Assembly: GCA_020848905.1 (NCBI GenBank) | Contig: JADLHG010000011.1 | Location: 1-32,569 of the forward strand | Origin: Deltaproteobacteria bacterium | Lineage (GTDB): Bacteria; Myxococcota_A; Polyangia; GCA-2747355; JADLHG01 | DNA length: 32,569 nucleotides | Reading direction: 5' to 3' | Shown here: one piece after another, positions 16,301-23,775 of the stretch | How positions within the stretch are numbered: position 1 is the stretch's first letter | Layout of the letters: every line of letters starts with the position of its first letter | The notes under the pieces: generated by a model | The model's database searches: none | What the model was told of the DNA's origin: nothing | The model's input: the letters and a program-made list of their open reading frames with translations, nothing else | Position numbers and translations under genes: made by a program

Positions 16301-19151
16301 TTGCATCGTCCGCGGCCTTGCGCACGAGGAGCGCGAGCTCCGCGTACCGCTGCTCACGCCGAAGGATCGCTTCGAGCGCGGCGAAGGCGTACGGCTCGGA
16401 CGGACTCGCAGCAAGGATGTCGCGATAGATGGCCACCGCCTCCTCGGGACGGCCCAGCTCCTCGTCCAGCAGCGCGGCCCGCCGGAGCTGCAGCTCCCGT
16501 CGCAGGAAAGCATCGTCCAGGCTCCGCTCGAGGCCGGCGAGAGCCCGGTCGAGCCCGGTCAGGTCACCCGCGCGCTCCAGCGCCTCGAGGAGCCGGAAGG
16601 TCACCGACCGCCTGGCCGGTTGCAGCGCCTCGAGACGCCGCAGGTAGCCGACCTGCCGCGCCGGGTCGTCGAGAGGACCGGCGCATAGCTCGGAGAGCAG
16701 CTCGAGAAGCTCGGGTCGCCGCTCCTCAGAGGCGTGGGCGAGCTGCGCCTCGCGCAACTCCAGCAGCTCGGGGATCCGACCGCCGCGCTCGAGCGCCTCC
16801 GCGAGCTCTTCCTCGGCCGCGGTGAACCCGGGCTGGATGGCCAGCGCCCGGCGACAGAGAGCGATCGCCCGCTCTGCATCTCCCGCCCGGCGGTGCAGCA
16901 GGGCCGCCACCCGCACCAGCGCCGAGGCCTCCCACTGCGGTTCCGCGACGAAGCGCCCGCCGCGCAGCTCGCACCCGGAATGGGCCAGCTCCACCTCCCG
17001 CAGCCATGCCTCCGCGAGCGCCGCGACGTCGCCGCTGGCCAGGGCCCGCCACTCGCGCTCGATCAGCGCCGGCAGGTAGCCCGGAACCTCGCGCAGGGCA
17101 GCGTCGATCGCCGCGCCGGCAGCCGCCTCGTCGCCCCGCTGCGCCTCGGCCCACGCGATGCGACACGCGAGCGCAGCCCGCTCCTCCGCGTCGGCCGCTC
17201 GCCCACGCTGAACCTCCAGCCGCCGCACGAGCTCGGCGGAATCCCCGAGCCCCTCCGCCAGCGCCAGCAGCTCGCGCTGCAGACCAGCGTCGTCGGGGAG
17301 GAGGCTCTCCGCCTGCGCCAGCAGCGCCTGCGCACGCGCCAGATCGCCGAGCGAGACGCGAGCGACGAGCGCTGCCTGGCGCAGCACCGCCACGGCGCGG
17401 TCGGGGCCTTCCGTGCCGGTGCGCACGAGCTCGGTGGCCAGCCGCTCGAGCACCGAGACGCGTCGCTCGACGAGGCCCCCGCGTGCCGCCAGGCGCTCCA
17501 TCTGCTCGAGGATCGGTAGCCGCTCGACCTCCAGCGAGAGCGCCTCCTCGAGCAGCGAGAGTCCCTCCTCGACCGACCCGCTCGAGAGTCGGTCTTGAAG
17601 TTGCGCCAGCGCGCGGAGGGCGACGGCCTGTCGCTCGGGGGCCTGCGCAGAGCGCGCCATCTGCCGGTAGGCCTGCGCGAGACTCGCGAGGTCGTCCTGC
17701 TGCTGCGCCAACCGCTCGAGGGCCAGCAGCGGCGCGAGCCACAGGGCGTTCTCGTCGTGCGCCGCGAGATAGGCCTGGCGAGCGGCAGGCAGGTCCGTGA
17801 CCCGGTGCTCGAGGATCCACCCGCGGTCGAGCAGAATCTCCGCGCGACGCGCCGGCACCGTCTCGAGGCGTAGCTGCGCATCGAGGAGCTTGAGCAGATT
17901 GGGCCACATCTGCCGCTCTTCGAAGAGCCGCCGCAGCTCCCAGAGGTTCGGCTTGAAGCCCGGGTCGAGCTGGAGCACCCGGGCGAAGGTCTTGATGGCA
18001 GCGGACGCGTCCCCGAGACGCACGTCCTGGAGGTGTCCGACCTCGTGCCACAGCGTCGCGGCGCGCGAGCGATCCGTCTCCGCACCAGCCTCAGCCTCGA
18101 GAGAGAGGGCCCGTACCATCCGGTCCGGCTGAGGGGCAGTCGCCTCCTCGACGGCCCGGGCCAGCGCGCTCGGGGCGACGGCCACCACAGCGCCGGGCTC
18201 CGCCCCGACCGGCTCTCCGTGGCCCTCGGCCGGGATCTCCAGGTTTCCGGCCGGCGGCGACTCCGTCTCGGACGCACCCGGCGCGTCGCCCCTTTCAGGC
18301 GGCGAAACCTCCCCGGTCGCTGGCCCGTCGAACGGTTCGTCCGAGGGTGGGCCCTCCCCCTCGGCAGCCACCGCGAAATCACGCGTCTGCGACCCGTGGT
18401 CTTCGACGGACGCTTCGTCGACCACCAACTCATCGGCCGGCAGCGGCTCCTCAGGCACCGTCGCGTGGCGCAGCGCCGCGTAGCGCCGGTCGTCGCCGGC
18501 CGGGGCAAGCGTGGGCTCCTCCTCGAGGTCCCCCTCTCCGCCCTCGAGCGCCTCCACCTCGGAAACGAGCTCCTCCGCGTCGACGACCTCGCCCTCGAGC
18601 GCCTCCGCCTCCGAAACGAATTCCTCCGCGTCGGCCTCCTCCACCGCCAGCTCGTCCCAGGATGCTGCCTCAGGCCCGGGCGAAGCAGACGGTCCCCTCT
18701 CCGGTGCCCGACGCCCCTCGACGCCAGCCGTCGCCCCCGAAGGCAACATGGCCCCAAGCGGCGGTAGCGGGGGCGGCAACGGCGGCGGCTCCTCCTCGAG
18801 CACGAGGTCCGCGCCCAGCGGCTCTCCTTCCGCGGTGAGCTCCAGGTCGAGCGCGTCCAGCTCGATCGCGGGGTCGCTCGCCCCCCCGAGCCCTCCCCGC
18901 GGTGCTGCTTCCTCGTCGTCTGCGTCGTCGATCGCCACCTCGATCGACCTCGGGCTCCGCGAACCGGCGCCCCCTTCGTCGTCGTCCGGCGAGGCCACGC
19001 CGCCCTCCGCCTCGCGGTCCAGTCGCGCCAGCAGGGAGTCGAGCCACCGGTTCCCCGCAGATCCGCCCTCCTCGGTGGAGGCAGGGACCTCCGTCGGCGT
19101 CCCCACCGCAGACTCGTCGGGTCCCTTGTCCTTCGTTCGGCGGTCGGCCAT
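13359..19151 (-). CDS. Giant TPR-repeat protein with degenerate M48-like C-terminal domain (first of a paralogous pair), 1930 aa
   Basis: The ATG at 19151 starts MADRRTKDKGPDES; the open frame extends to 19355 but runs through the divergent promoter region. Residues 1-340 are acidic, Pro/Gly-rich and contain a 17-residue tandem duplication (DAEEFVSEAEALEGEVV then DAEELVSEVEALEGGEG, 174-207). About 345-1640 is a long TPR-like array. About 1733-1930 is a C-terminal domain matching that of the next gene: FEIYVSRAQP..., VLVVGHQVV...GRTISLLR, DLELLLAG, and TANRVGLLICGDLPAAM. In a true M48 peptidase the GRTIS position (1774-1778, bases 13818-13832) would hold HExxH, so catalysis is not expected. 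No signal peptide is seen. The gene is first in a co-directional block reaching 618 and has a plausible promoter at 19229-19256. Role unknown; scaffold or assembly platform is an inference. Confidence 0.85.
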   Translation of the reverse strand: MADRRTKDKGPDESAVGTPTEVPASTEEGGSAGNRWLDSLLARLDREAEGGVASPDDDEGGAGSRSPRSIEVAIDDADDEEAAPRGGLGGASDPAIELDALDLELTAEGEPLGADLVLEEEPPPLPPPLPPLGAMLPSGATAGVEGRRAPERGPSASPGPEAASWDELAVEEADAEEFVSEAEALEGEVVDAEELVSEVEALEGGEGDLEEEPTLAPAGDDRRYAALRHATVPEEPLPADELVVDEASVEDHGSQTRDFAVAAEGEGPPSDEPFDGPATGEVSPPERGDAPGASETESPPAGNLEIPAEGHGEPVGAEPGAVVAVAPSALARAVEEATAPQPDRMVRALSLEAEAGAETDRSRAATLWHEVGHLQDVRLGDASAAIKTFARVLQLDPGFKPNLWELRRLFEERQMWPNLLKLLDAQLRLETVPARRAEILLDRGWILEHRVTDLPAARQAYLAAHDENALWLAPLLALERLAQQQDDLASLAQAYRQMARSAQAPERQAVALRALAQLQDRLSSGSVEEGLSLLEEALSLEVERLPILEQMERLAARGGLVERRVSVLERLATELVRTGTEGPDRAVAVLRQAALVARVSLGDLARAQALLAQAESLLPDDAGLQRELLALAEGLGDSAELVRRLEVQRGRAADAEERAALACRIAWAEAQRGDEAAAGAAIDAALREVPGYLPALIEREWRALASGDVAALAEAWLREVELAHSGCELRGGRFVAEPQWEASALVRVAALLHRRAGDAERAIALCRRALAIQPGFTAAEEELAEALERGGRIPELLELREAQLAHASEERRPELLELLSELCAGPLDDPARQVGYLRRLEALQPARRSVTFRLLEALERAGDLTGLDRALAGLERSLDDAFLRRELQLRRAALLDEELGRPEEAVAIYRDILAASPSEPYAFAALEAILRREQRYAELALLVRKAADDATGPRRVAFLRQLGELYSRHLGQPDQAVEVYSRLLLEEPGERAAGRDLYRVALEADDRSTLLEVLEARLEGAHDAGERAGLALRLAELHAAAGRLDRADELLGSACRSDSGAAATEEARELLARRCFARGEYGEAARLLEELLPASPAEGRRLLLAELARLYEGPLGDPERGEEYWSELTAQDPGHRGAAWALESHAARRRDLGALTASNARLGELSVQPMRRADFLSRAALFAELTEERGGDASGLYRAALDADPTAVEPLVALLGRDEVDAEERATLLERLASRLPVAQRSQMHVPLAVAYEAAGRLQDAQREVTLALDLDRDDLPALLVLHRLTRAAGDVSMEARTALRLAELWPDAEARANWYRRAAVLMHQARDLPNAALVLRRLLGLDPQDERAFEDLRKICEDLGDHEGRVALLGHRLRYADQRSERERLHLERARLRLEVVGDRRGAAKDYLAVLELDEKHGEALQQLARLYDEDGQLSRAASYYHRYAETTDSPGQKREPMLRLSEILMQQRRVPEAVEVCRGLLELNPDDDGVLERLANLYEEMRDYPNVVRALERLNNLRSDRAYRARNSRRIGRIYWHELRRPNEAREALLSAQDQDPTSLEILGDLRQLCKATKAEDLGQLLDRAKDDVREVLMADPLSVELYGKLLRVAEWDEDQYTLLATLAVLCYLGAADPDDQQLYRQRAARLGFEPRRSLQAQAWREALVAPGARSAYGEIWAAIAPCVPRLFPDRVPVDLAAFGVGRADRIDRRVGGPVSSTLDRIAQAFGLSDFEIYVSRAQPDLVAGLPVEKQVLVVGHQVVANMGPAERFRVGRTISLLRERAQALEVLERKDLELLLAGSIFAVEPGASFELPRPQVEGAARRLQKAMSRRERKLLPLAVARFMQEGGEVDGWVRGVLATANRVGLLICGDLPAAMDQLVRDPSAAVGAPGRATARIVEAIRAEPQATQLLLYSVSRDYLSLRRELQL
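18531..18632 (-). repeat. 51-bp tandem duplication inside the first giant TPR gene
   Basis: Two adjacent 51-bp units encode the two 17-residue acidic units at protein residues 174-190 and 191-207. The core DAEE.VSE.EALEG is identical in both apart from single substitutions. The reading frame is preserved, so it lengthens a probably disordered linker. Confidence 0.75.
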
Positions 19152-19228
19152 CTTCACACTCAGACCCCGCGGCGCGTTGCCGCCGCGCACGAGGTGGCGC
19201 GCTCCGAGTCGGTGCCAGCGCTCGACGG

Positions 19229-19256
19229 ACGCTAACACACACGCTCGAAATGTCAA
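19229..19256 (-). promoter_or_regulatory. Putative sigma70-type promoter for the TPR block
   Basis: On the minus strand there is a perfect TTGACA -35 (plus-strand 19251-19256), a 16-nt spacer and a TAGCGT -10-like hexamer (19229-19234, 3 of 6 matches). Transcription would begin near 19221, giving a leader of about 70 nt before the ATG at 19151. It sits in the only AT-richer patch of the 202-bp divergent intergenic region 19152-19353. The rest of that region shows nothing else I can name, and no convincing promoter for hutI on the plus strand. Confidence 0.45.
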
Positions 19257-19353
19257 CGGAATCCACCGCGCCGGCGGGCCGGACCGCTCCCCCGATCGCG
19301 CGGCGGACGCAAGCGCTTGCCAGGCCTGCCTGCGGCGCAGTACGCACGGTTCC

Positions 19354-20805
19354 ATGGATCTTGCCCTGGTTCAACACGGCACCGCCCTCCGCGTCGACGG
19401 GCGCGTCTTCCGTCTCAAGGAGCTGCTCGAGGCCGAGGAGCTACGCGACGGCGCCCTGCGCCTCCAGAGCGCACACCTCGTCGGTCCGGCGTTCGTACGC
19501 CTTCGCTTCGCGGACGGCCGCGAGGTCGCGGCGAGCCTCCCGGGACGCGATGCCTCCCCGGACGACGGGCGCGTGGATCTCCTCATCCACAACGCGGGAC
19601 AGGTGCTGACCTTCACGGGCATGGGGGTTGGGCTCGTGAGCCGGGCCCAGGTTCTCTGCCAGGGCCGGCGCGTGCTCGCCGTCCTGCCCGCCGGTCCCCT
19701 GCCCGTGGGCTACCACCTTTCCGAGAGCGCAACGCGCGTGGACGCCGCGGGCGGCGTCGTCACGCCCGGGCTCGTCGACCCCCACACCCATCTCGTCTTC
19801 GCCGGCGAACGATCGCTCGAATTCGCCATGAAGGCCGAGGGGAAGTCGTATCTGGAGCTGCATCAAGCCGGCGGCGGCATCCACGCCACCGTCCGCGCGA
19901 CGCGCAGCGCAACCTTCGACGAACTGCAACGGAGGTGCTGTCGCAACCTCTCCGAGCTCCTCGATTGGGGCGTGACCACCTGCGAGGCCAAGAGCGGGTA
20001 CGCGCTGGAGGTGGAGGGAGAGCTCCGACTGCTCGAGGTGCTCCGAGCCGCGAACAACTGCCACCCTGTGGAGATCGTCCCCACGCTGCTCGGAGCCCAC
20101 GCGCTCCCCGCCGAACACGCCCACGCCCGCGACCGCTACGTCGAGGAGATCGCCGCGCAGATGATCCCGCGCGCCGCGGAGCAAGGCCTGGCCCGCTACT
20201 GCGACGCGTACTGCGAGGCTGGCGCCTTCTCACCCGAGGAGGTGGAACCCATCTTCGTGGCCGCGCGCGCCGCGGGACTGGGGCTTCGCCTTCACGCCGA
20301 GCAGTTCAGCGATCGTGGCGGAGCGGCGCTCGGTGCGCGCCTGGGCGCCACGACGATCGATCACCTCGAGCACGTCGGCGAGGCCGGCGTCGCCGCGATG
20401 GCGGCCGCCGGCAGCATCGCGGTGCTGCTACCGGGGGCGGCGCTGACCTGCCGGTGCCCCTGGCCGCGGGCCGAGCTCTTCCGTCGAGCACAGGTCCCCA
20501 TGGCCCTCGGGACCGACCTCAACCCGGGGAGCAGCATGACCGCCGCGCTGCCCCTGCAGATGTTCCTCGCGTGTACCCAGGTGGGGATGACGTGCGACGA
20601 GGCCTGGCGGGCCGTCACCTGCGTCGCCGCCGACTCCGTGGGTCGGCCCGACCTCGGCCGGATCGGCCCCGGATCACCCGCCGACCTGATCGTCTTCGAC
20701 GTGCCCGACTACCGCCACGTGCCGTACCACTACGGCCGAAACCACGCGCAGGTGGTGATCAAGGCCGGCCGCGTCGTGCGGCAGCGCGCCTCGCTGCTGG
20801 ATTGA
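19354..20805 (+). CDS. hutI: Imidazolonepropionase, with 73-residue N-terminal extension, 483 aa
   Basis: HutI hydrolyses 4-imidazolone-5-propanoate to N-formimino-L-glutamate, the third step of histidine degradation (EC 3.5.2.7). The sequence shows the amidohydrolase metal ligands DPHTH (H144, H146), HAEQF (H314) and GTDLNPGSS (D388), plus HutI-specific stretches such as AGGGI.ATVRATR, EAKSGYALEVEGEL, and LLGAHALP. A usual HutI is about 400-420 aa and would begin near VDLLIHNAGQ; a GTG at 19573 would give 410 aa. The frame is open and has native-looking codon use back to the ATG at 19354, so I annotate the longer form. No clear ribosome-binding site marks either start. No other hut gene is in the window. 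Confidence 0.88.
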   Translation: MDLALVQHGTALRVDGRVFRLKELLEAEELRDGALRLQSAHLVGPAFVRLRFADGREVAASLPGRDASPDDGRVDLLIHNAGQVLTFTGMGVGLVSRAQVLCQGRRVLAVLPAGPLPVGYHLSESATRVDAAGGVVTPGLVDPHTHLVFAGERSLEFAMKAEGKSYLELHQAGGGIHATVRATRSATFDELQRRCCRNLSELLDWGVTTCEAKSGYALEVEGELRLLEVLRAANNCHPVEIVPTLLGAHALPAEHAHARDRYVEEIAAQMIPRAAEQGLARYCDAYCEAGAFSPEEVEPIFVAARAAGLGLRLHAEQFSDRGGAALGARLGATTIDHLEHVGEAGVAAMAAAGSIAVLLPGAALTCRCPWPRAELFRRAQVPMALGTDLNPGSSMTAALPLQMFLACTQVGMTCDEAWRAVTCVAADSVGRPDLGRIGPGSPADLIVFDVPDYRHVPYHYGRNHAQVVIKAGRVVRQRASLLD

Positions 20806-20820
20806 CCCCCCACCGCGCCG

Positions 20821-21375
20821 TCACAGTGCTCCCTCGAGCCGCTCCACCACCTCCGCCGCGGCTCGCCTGCAGAGCGTGCGCAACGTGAGGCTTCGACTCT
20901 GCTCGGCAGCCAGCGTTTCGCCGGACACGACCCACGGCGCGTCCACCTCGACGAGCCCGCTGCGCCAGAGCGTCTGCCCATCGGGAGCAGTGAGGCGCAC
21001 CTCGAGTGCCAGCGAAAGCCCCGCCGCGGCCACCTGTCGGTCTCGCAGCACCACGGGACCTCGCCGGAGCCGCGCCAGCCTCGCGTGCAGCTCCGCGTCG
21101 GATCGGTGACGTGCAGCGAGCCGCAATCCGCGGCGGCCGAGCTCGCGCCCGAGCTCCAAAGAGAGACACGGGGCGAGCTCGAGCTCGTCGGTCCCCGACG
21201 GATCCACCGGCCGAAGGTGAACGAGCGAGACCTTTCGCCCCCCCGGCAGCTGCAGCCCGACGGGACGGTACCCGCACCCGCTGACCAGACACAGCGCGAG
21301 GAGCGCGTGCGCTGCCGCGCGCCCCGCCGGGCCTCCGCGCGGGGCCACGTCTCCCGCCGGGTGTCGCGCCCTCAT
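20821..21375 (-). CDS. lptE: LptE-like outer-membrane lipoprotein, 184 aa
   Basis: LptE plugs the LptD barrel that inserts LPS into the outer membrane. The protein begins with an n-region, a hydrophobic core and a lipobox LVSG-C, followed by GYRPVG..LPGG, the usual start of mature LptE. The pattern after it also fits: a VSLVHLRP strand, a helix of ELGRELGRRGLRL, then DAELHARLARLRR, LEVRLTAPDGQTLWRSG, VSGETLAAEQSRSLTLR and a C-terminal helix. Its ATG overlaps the stop of the Gly-rich lipoprotein gene (ATGA), so translation is probably coupled. It is the last gene of the surface-glycan block, and converges on hutI with only 15 bp between stops. A glycan-specific LptE relative rather than the housekeeping copy is possible. 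Confidence 0.62.
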   Translation of the reverse strand: MRARHPAGDVAPRGGPAGRAAAHALLALCLVSGCGYRPVGLQLPGGRKVSLVHLRPVDPSGTDELELAPCLSLELGRELGRRGLRLAARHRSDAELHARLARLRRGPVVLRDRQVAAAGLSLALEVRLTAPDGQTLWRSGLVEVDAPWVVSGETLAAEQSRSLTLRTLCRRAAAEVVERLEGAL

Positions 21376-22823
21376 TGAGGATGGAGCTGCTGCTGCACCA
21401 CCGCGGCGCTGCCGGCTGCCGGACTCGCGAGTCCCGCCCCATCGAACGCGCCGCTGCGCGTTCGAACGCAGATGCGGCCCGCACCACCCCCACCGCCACC
21501 GCTCGCGCTCGAAGATTCCGCTCCCCCGCCGCCATCGAGCGCCCCCCCTCCGCTGCCCGTGCCCCCCTTTCCCCCCTCGCCGAAGATGCTGCGCCCCCCC
21601 TTACCTCCCTCGGCCACCGCCACCTCGCCTCGGCCGTCCGTGCCGGATTTCCCACCTTCGAAGCTCGCCCCCCCGCCCCCGCCGCCCCCGCCGTTCGCAG
21701 CGACAAGACCGTCGAGCGCGACCCGTGGCGCCTCGAGGAGCAAGCCCCCGCCGCTGCCGCCGCCCCCGCCGCCGCCGGGCCAGCCGCTCCCGCCTTGTCC
21801 GCCCCCTCCTCCGACGCGAATGAGCCCCGACGGGCCCACGACGATCTGCGCCCCCGCGGTGAGCTGCAGCGCCCCGCCTCCGCCTCCGCCAGATCCGCCC
21901 CCCGTACGTCCGCCGCCCCCCCCGCTCCCCCCGACGAGCCCGGCTAGGCACGGATCCCCGCAGGTCGCGACTCCCTCGGCCCCGCCCCCCCCTCGTCCGC
22001 CGCGACCGCCGAAGCTCGCACCGGCGCCACCGCCGCGTGTGCCATTCGAGGAGAACCCCGCAGGTCCTCCGCCGCAGCCCTCGCCCGCAGTGTTGCTCCC
22101 CCCACCTCGGCGCCCGCCGGGGCCCGGCGTCGCCCCCTCGGCCGACGCGTCCAGCGCGCCGTTCACGGTGATGGCCGTCCGGGCCACGATCATCAGCGGC
22201 CGTCGCCCCCGGATGCGAAGCACCGCCCCCTGCGCGATGGTCAACCGATCGAGGACCAGGGCGCACCGATCCGCACCCGCGAAGAACGCCACCCCCGACG
22301 GAAAGGGCTGCGCCCGCCCACCGCTGTCTTGCAAGGCGCCGCTCGTCGTGTCGAGAACCACGGGCTGCTGGACGAGCATCGCCCCCGCGCCGCTCACGAG
22401 CTGGACGCTCGCCCCGTTCGACCCCTGAAAGACGTAACAGGCCCCGGTGGCCGCGTTACATCCCATGCCGCAGGTCCGCTCCACCGCGTAGGCCCCGGAG
22501 GCCTGGCAGGTGAGCGCGTCGTCCCCCGAGCACTTGCGGGGTCCCTCTGCACAGAGGGTCGGCAGGTCCGGCGCCCCTCGCGCGTCGAGCGAAGCGTCGG
22601 GCGGGGGCAGGAGCGCCAGGTCGGCGCCGCGGTCTCCCGTGGCGTCGTGAAACGAGGGGAGCCCCGCATCGGCGAGAGCGCCGCCATCTCCCACGGGAGA
22701 GCGTCCGCCACGATCGAATCGGCAGGCCGCCGCCGAGAGGAGCACGAGCGCCAACGCGAGCGTTCTATGGCGTCGCACCAGTCGTCGGCTCGCCGCTCTC
22801 GCTCGATTCCTCCTTCCGCGCAC
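21372..22823 (-). CDS. Glycine-rich lipoprotein with Cys-rich module, 483 aa
   Basis: The protein starts with a long Arg-rich n-region, a hydrophobic core and the lipobox SAAA-C, so it is probably an outer-membrane lipoprotein. A linker rich in Asp/Ala follows, then a small Cys module (C..GP.KCSGDDALTC...TCGMGC....GACY), a type common in secreted proteins of this bacterial group. The middle (LTIAQGAVLRIRGRRPLMIVAR) resembles beta-helix surface proteins, and the C-terminal ~270 residues are Gly-rich with short beta-like inserts. The GTG start has an AAGGAG 7 nt upstream, inside the preceding gene, giving a 59-bp overlap with it; GTG at 22778 is a less supported alternative. Function not recognised; cell-surface structural or matrix role is inferred. 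Confidence 0.75.
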   Translation of the reverse strand: MRGRRNRARAASRRLVRRHRTLALALVLLSAAACRFDRGGRSPVGDGGALADAGLPSFHDATGDRGADLALLPPPDASLDARGAPDLPTLCAEGPRKCSGDDALTCQASGAYAVERTCGMGCNAATGACYVFQGSNGASVQLVSGAGAMLVQQPVVLDTTSGALQDSGGRAQPFPSGVAFFAGADRCALVLDRLTIAQGAVLRIRGRRPLMIVARTAITVNGALDASAEGATPGPGGRRGGGSNTAGEGCGGGPAGFSSNGTRGGGAGASFGGRGGRGGGGAEGVATCGDPCLAGLVGGSGGGGGRTGGGSGGGGGGALQLTAGAQIVVGPSGLIRVGGGGGQGGSGWPGGGGGGGSGGGLLLEAPRVALDGLVAANGGGGGGGGASFEGGKSGTDGRGEVAVAEGGKGGRSIFGEGGKGGTGSGGGALDGGGGAESSSASGGGGGGAGRICVRTRSGAFDGAGLASPAAGSAAVVQQQLHPQ

Positions 22824-23772
22824 CCGACAGCTCCTTGGCTACCCGATAGGTCGGCTTCCCCTGCGACTCGTGATAGGTCCGGATGATCACCTCTGCCAGC
22901 ACGCCCAGCATCACCATCATGAAGCCGAGCAGCATGAGCAGGATAGCCAGAAGCAGCATCGGGCTGCGGGAGAGTTCGAGCCCGAAGGCCAGCTTCTGCA
23001 CCGAAAGGTACGCGGCCAGCGCGAAGCCGGCGATCCCCATGAAGATGCCCGGAATGCCGAAAAAATGGATCGGCTTGTTCGCATAGCCGACGAGGAACTT
23101 CACCGTGATGAGGTCTAGCACCACCTTGAAGGTGCGGCTCAAGCCGTACTTGGAGGCGCCGAAGCGCCGGGCCCGGTGGTTGACCTCGAGCTCCGTCACC
23201 CGGCCCCCCGCCCAGCTCGCGTAGAGCGGGATGAAGCGGTGCATCTCGCCGTACAGCACCACGTCCTCGAGCGTCTCCCGGTGGTAGGCCTTCAGCGTGC
23301 AACCGAGGTCGTGGATCTTCACGCCGGAGATCCACGCGATGAGCTTGTTCGCGAAGAAGGACGGGATGCGCCGCGTGACGAACTTGTCTTTTCTCCCTCT
23401 GCGCCAGCCCGAGACGACCTCGAACCCCTCCTCCATCTTGGCCAGCAGCCGCGGGATGTCCGCCGGATCGTTCTGCAGGTCGGCGTCCATGGGCACCAGG
23501 ACCTCGCCCCGCGCGGCGCGGATCCCCGCCATCATGGCCGCCGTCTGCCCGAAGTTCCGCTTCAGGAGCACCACCCGGAGCCACGGGTAGCGCTCGCAGA
23601 GCCCCGGATAGAGGTCCCGCGTCCCATCGGTGGAGCCGTCATCGACCAGCACGGCCTCCGCCCGGTAGCGGTGCTCCCCGATGACCTTGCCGATCTCCTC
23701 ACAGAGGAGCGGCAGGCTCTCCAGCTCGTTGTAGCAGGGCACGATGATCGAGAGGTCGAGGGAGTCGTTCAT
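22765..23772 (-). CDS. GT2 glycosyltransferase of the GtrB/ArnC/dolichyl-phosphate mannosyltransferase type, 335 aa
   Basis: This enzyme class moves a sugar from a nucleotide donor to undecaprenyl phosphate at the inner membrane. The GT2 domain shows SIIVPCYNE, LVDDGSTDGTRD and the DxD metal-binding motif in PMDADLQNDP, then FGQTAAMMAGIRAARG and HDLGCTLKAYHR, all typical of the family. Two C-terminal TM helices are visible at about 235-260 and 270-300. It starts 3 bp after the stop of the GT2-methyltransferase fusion gene. The product would feed a GT39-type transferase such as the one encoded at 25340-26710. Confidence 0.92.
   Translation of the reverse strand: MNDSLDLSIIVPCYNELESLPLLCEEIGKVIGEHRYRAEAVLVDDGSTDGTRDLYPGLCERYPWLRVVLLKRNFGQTAAMMAGIRAARGEVLVPMDADLQNDPADIPRLLAKMEEGFEVVSGWRRGRKDKFVTRRIPSFFANKLIAWISGVKIHDLGCTLKAYHRETLEDVVLYGEMHRFIPLYASWAGGRVTELEVNHRARRFGASKYGLSRTFKVVLDLITVKFLVGYANKPIHFFGIPGIFMGIAGFALAAYLSVQKLAFGLELSRSPMLLLAILLMLLGFMMVMLGVLAEVIIRTYHESQGKPTYRVAKELSGARKEESSESGEPTTGATP
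22831..22836 (-). promoter_or_regulatory. Shine-Dalgarno AAGGAG deciding the GTG start at 22823
   Basis: AAGGAG on the minus strand lies 7 nt before GTG 22823, within the codons for AKEL of the upstream glycosyltransferase. It supports the 59-bp overlapping start over the shorter GTG at 22778. Confidence 0.55.
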
Positions 23773-23775
23773 GCA

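Noticed and set aside
19317-19345. Possible hutI promoter (TTGCCA ... TACGCA)
   Set aside because: The -10 matches poorly and lies too close to the ATG at 19354; only relevant if translation starts at 19573.
21472-22428. Plus-strand Pro-rich open frame opposite the Gly-rich lipoprotein
   Set aside because: It is the complement of the Gly codons (GGC/GGG gives GCC/CCC), so it is a composition shadow; the minus-strand protein has a lipobox, Cys module and ribosome-binding site.
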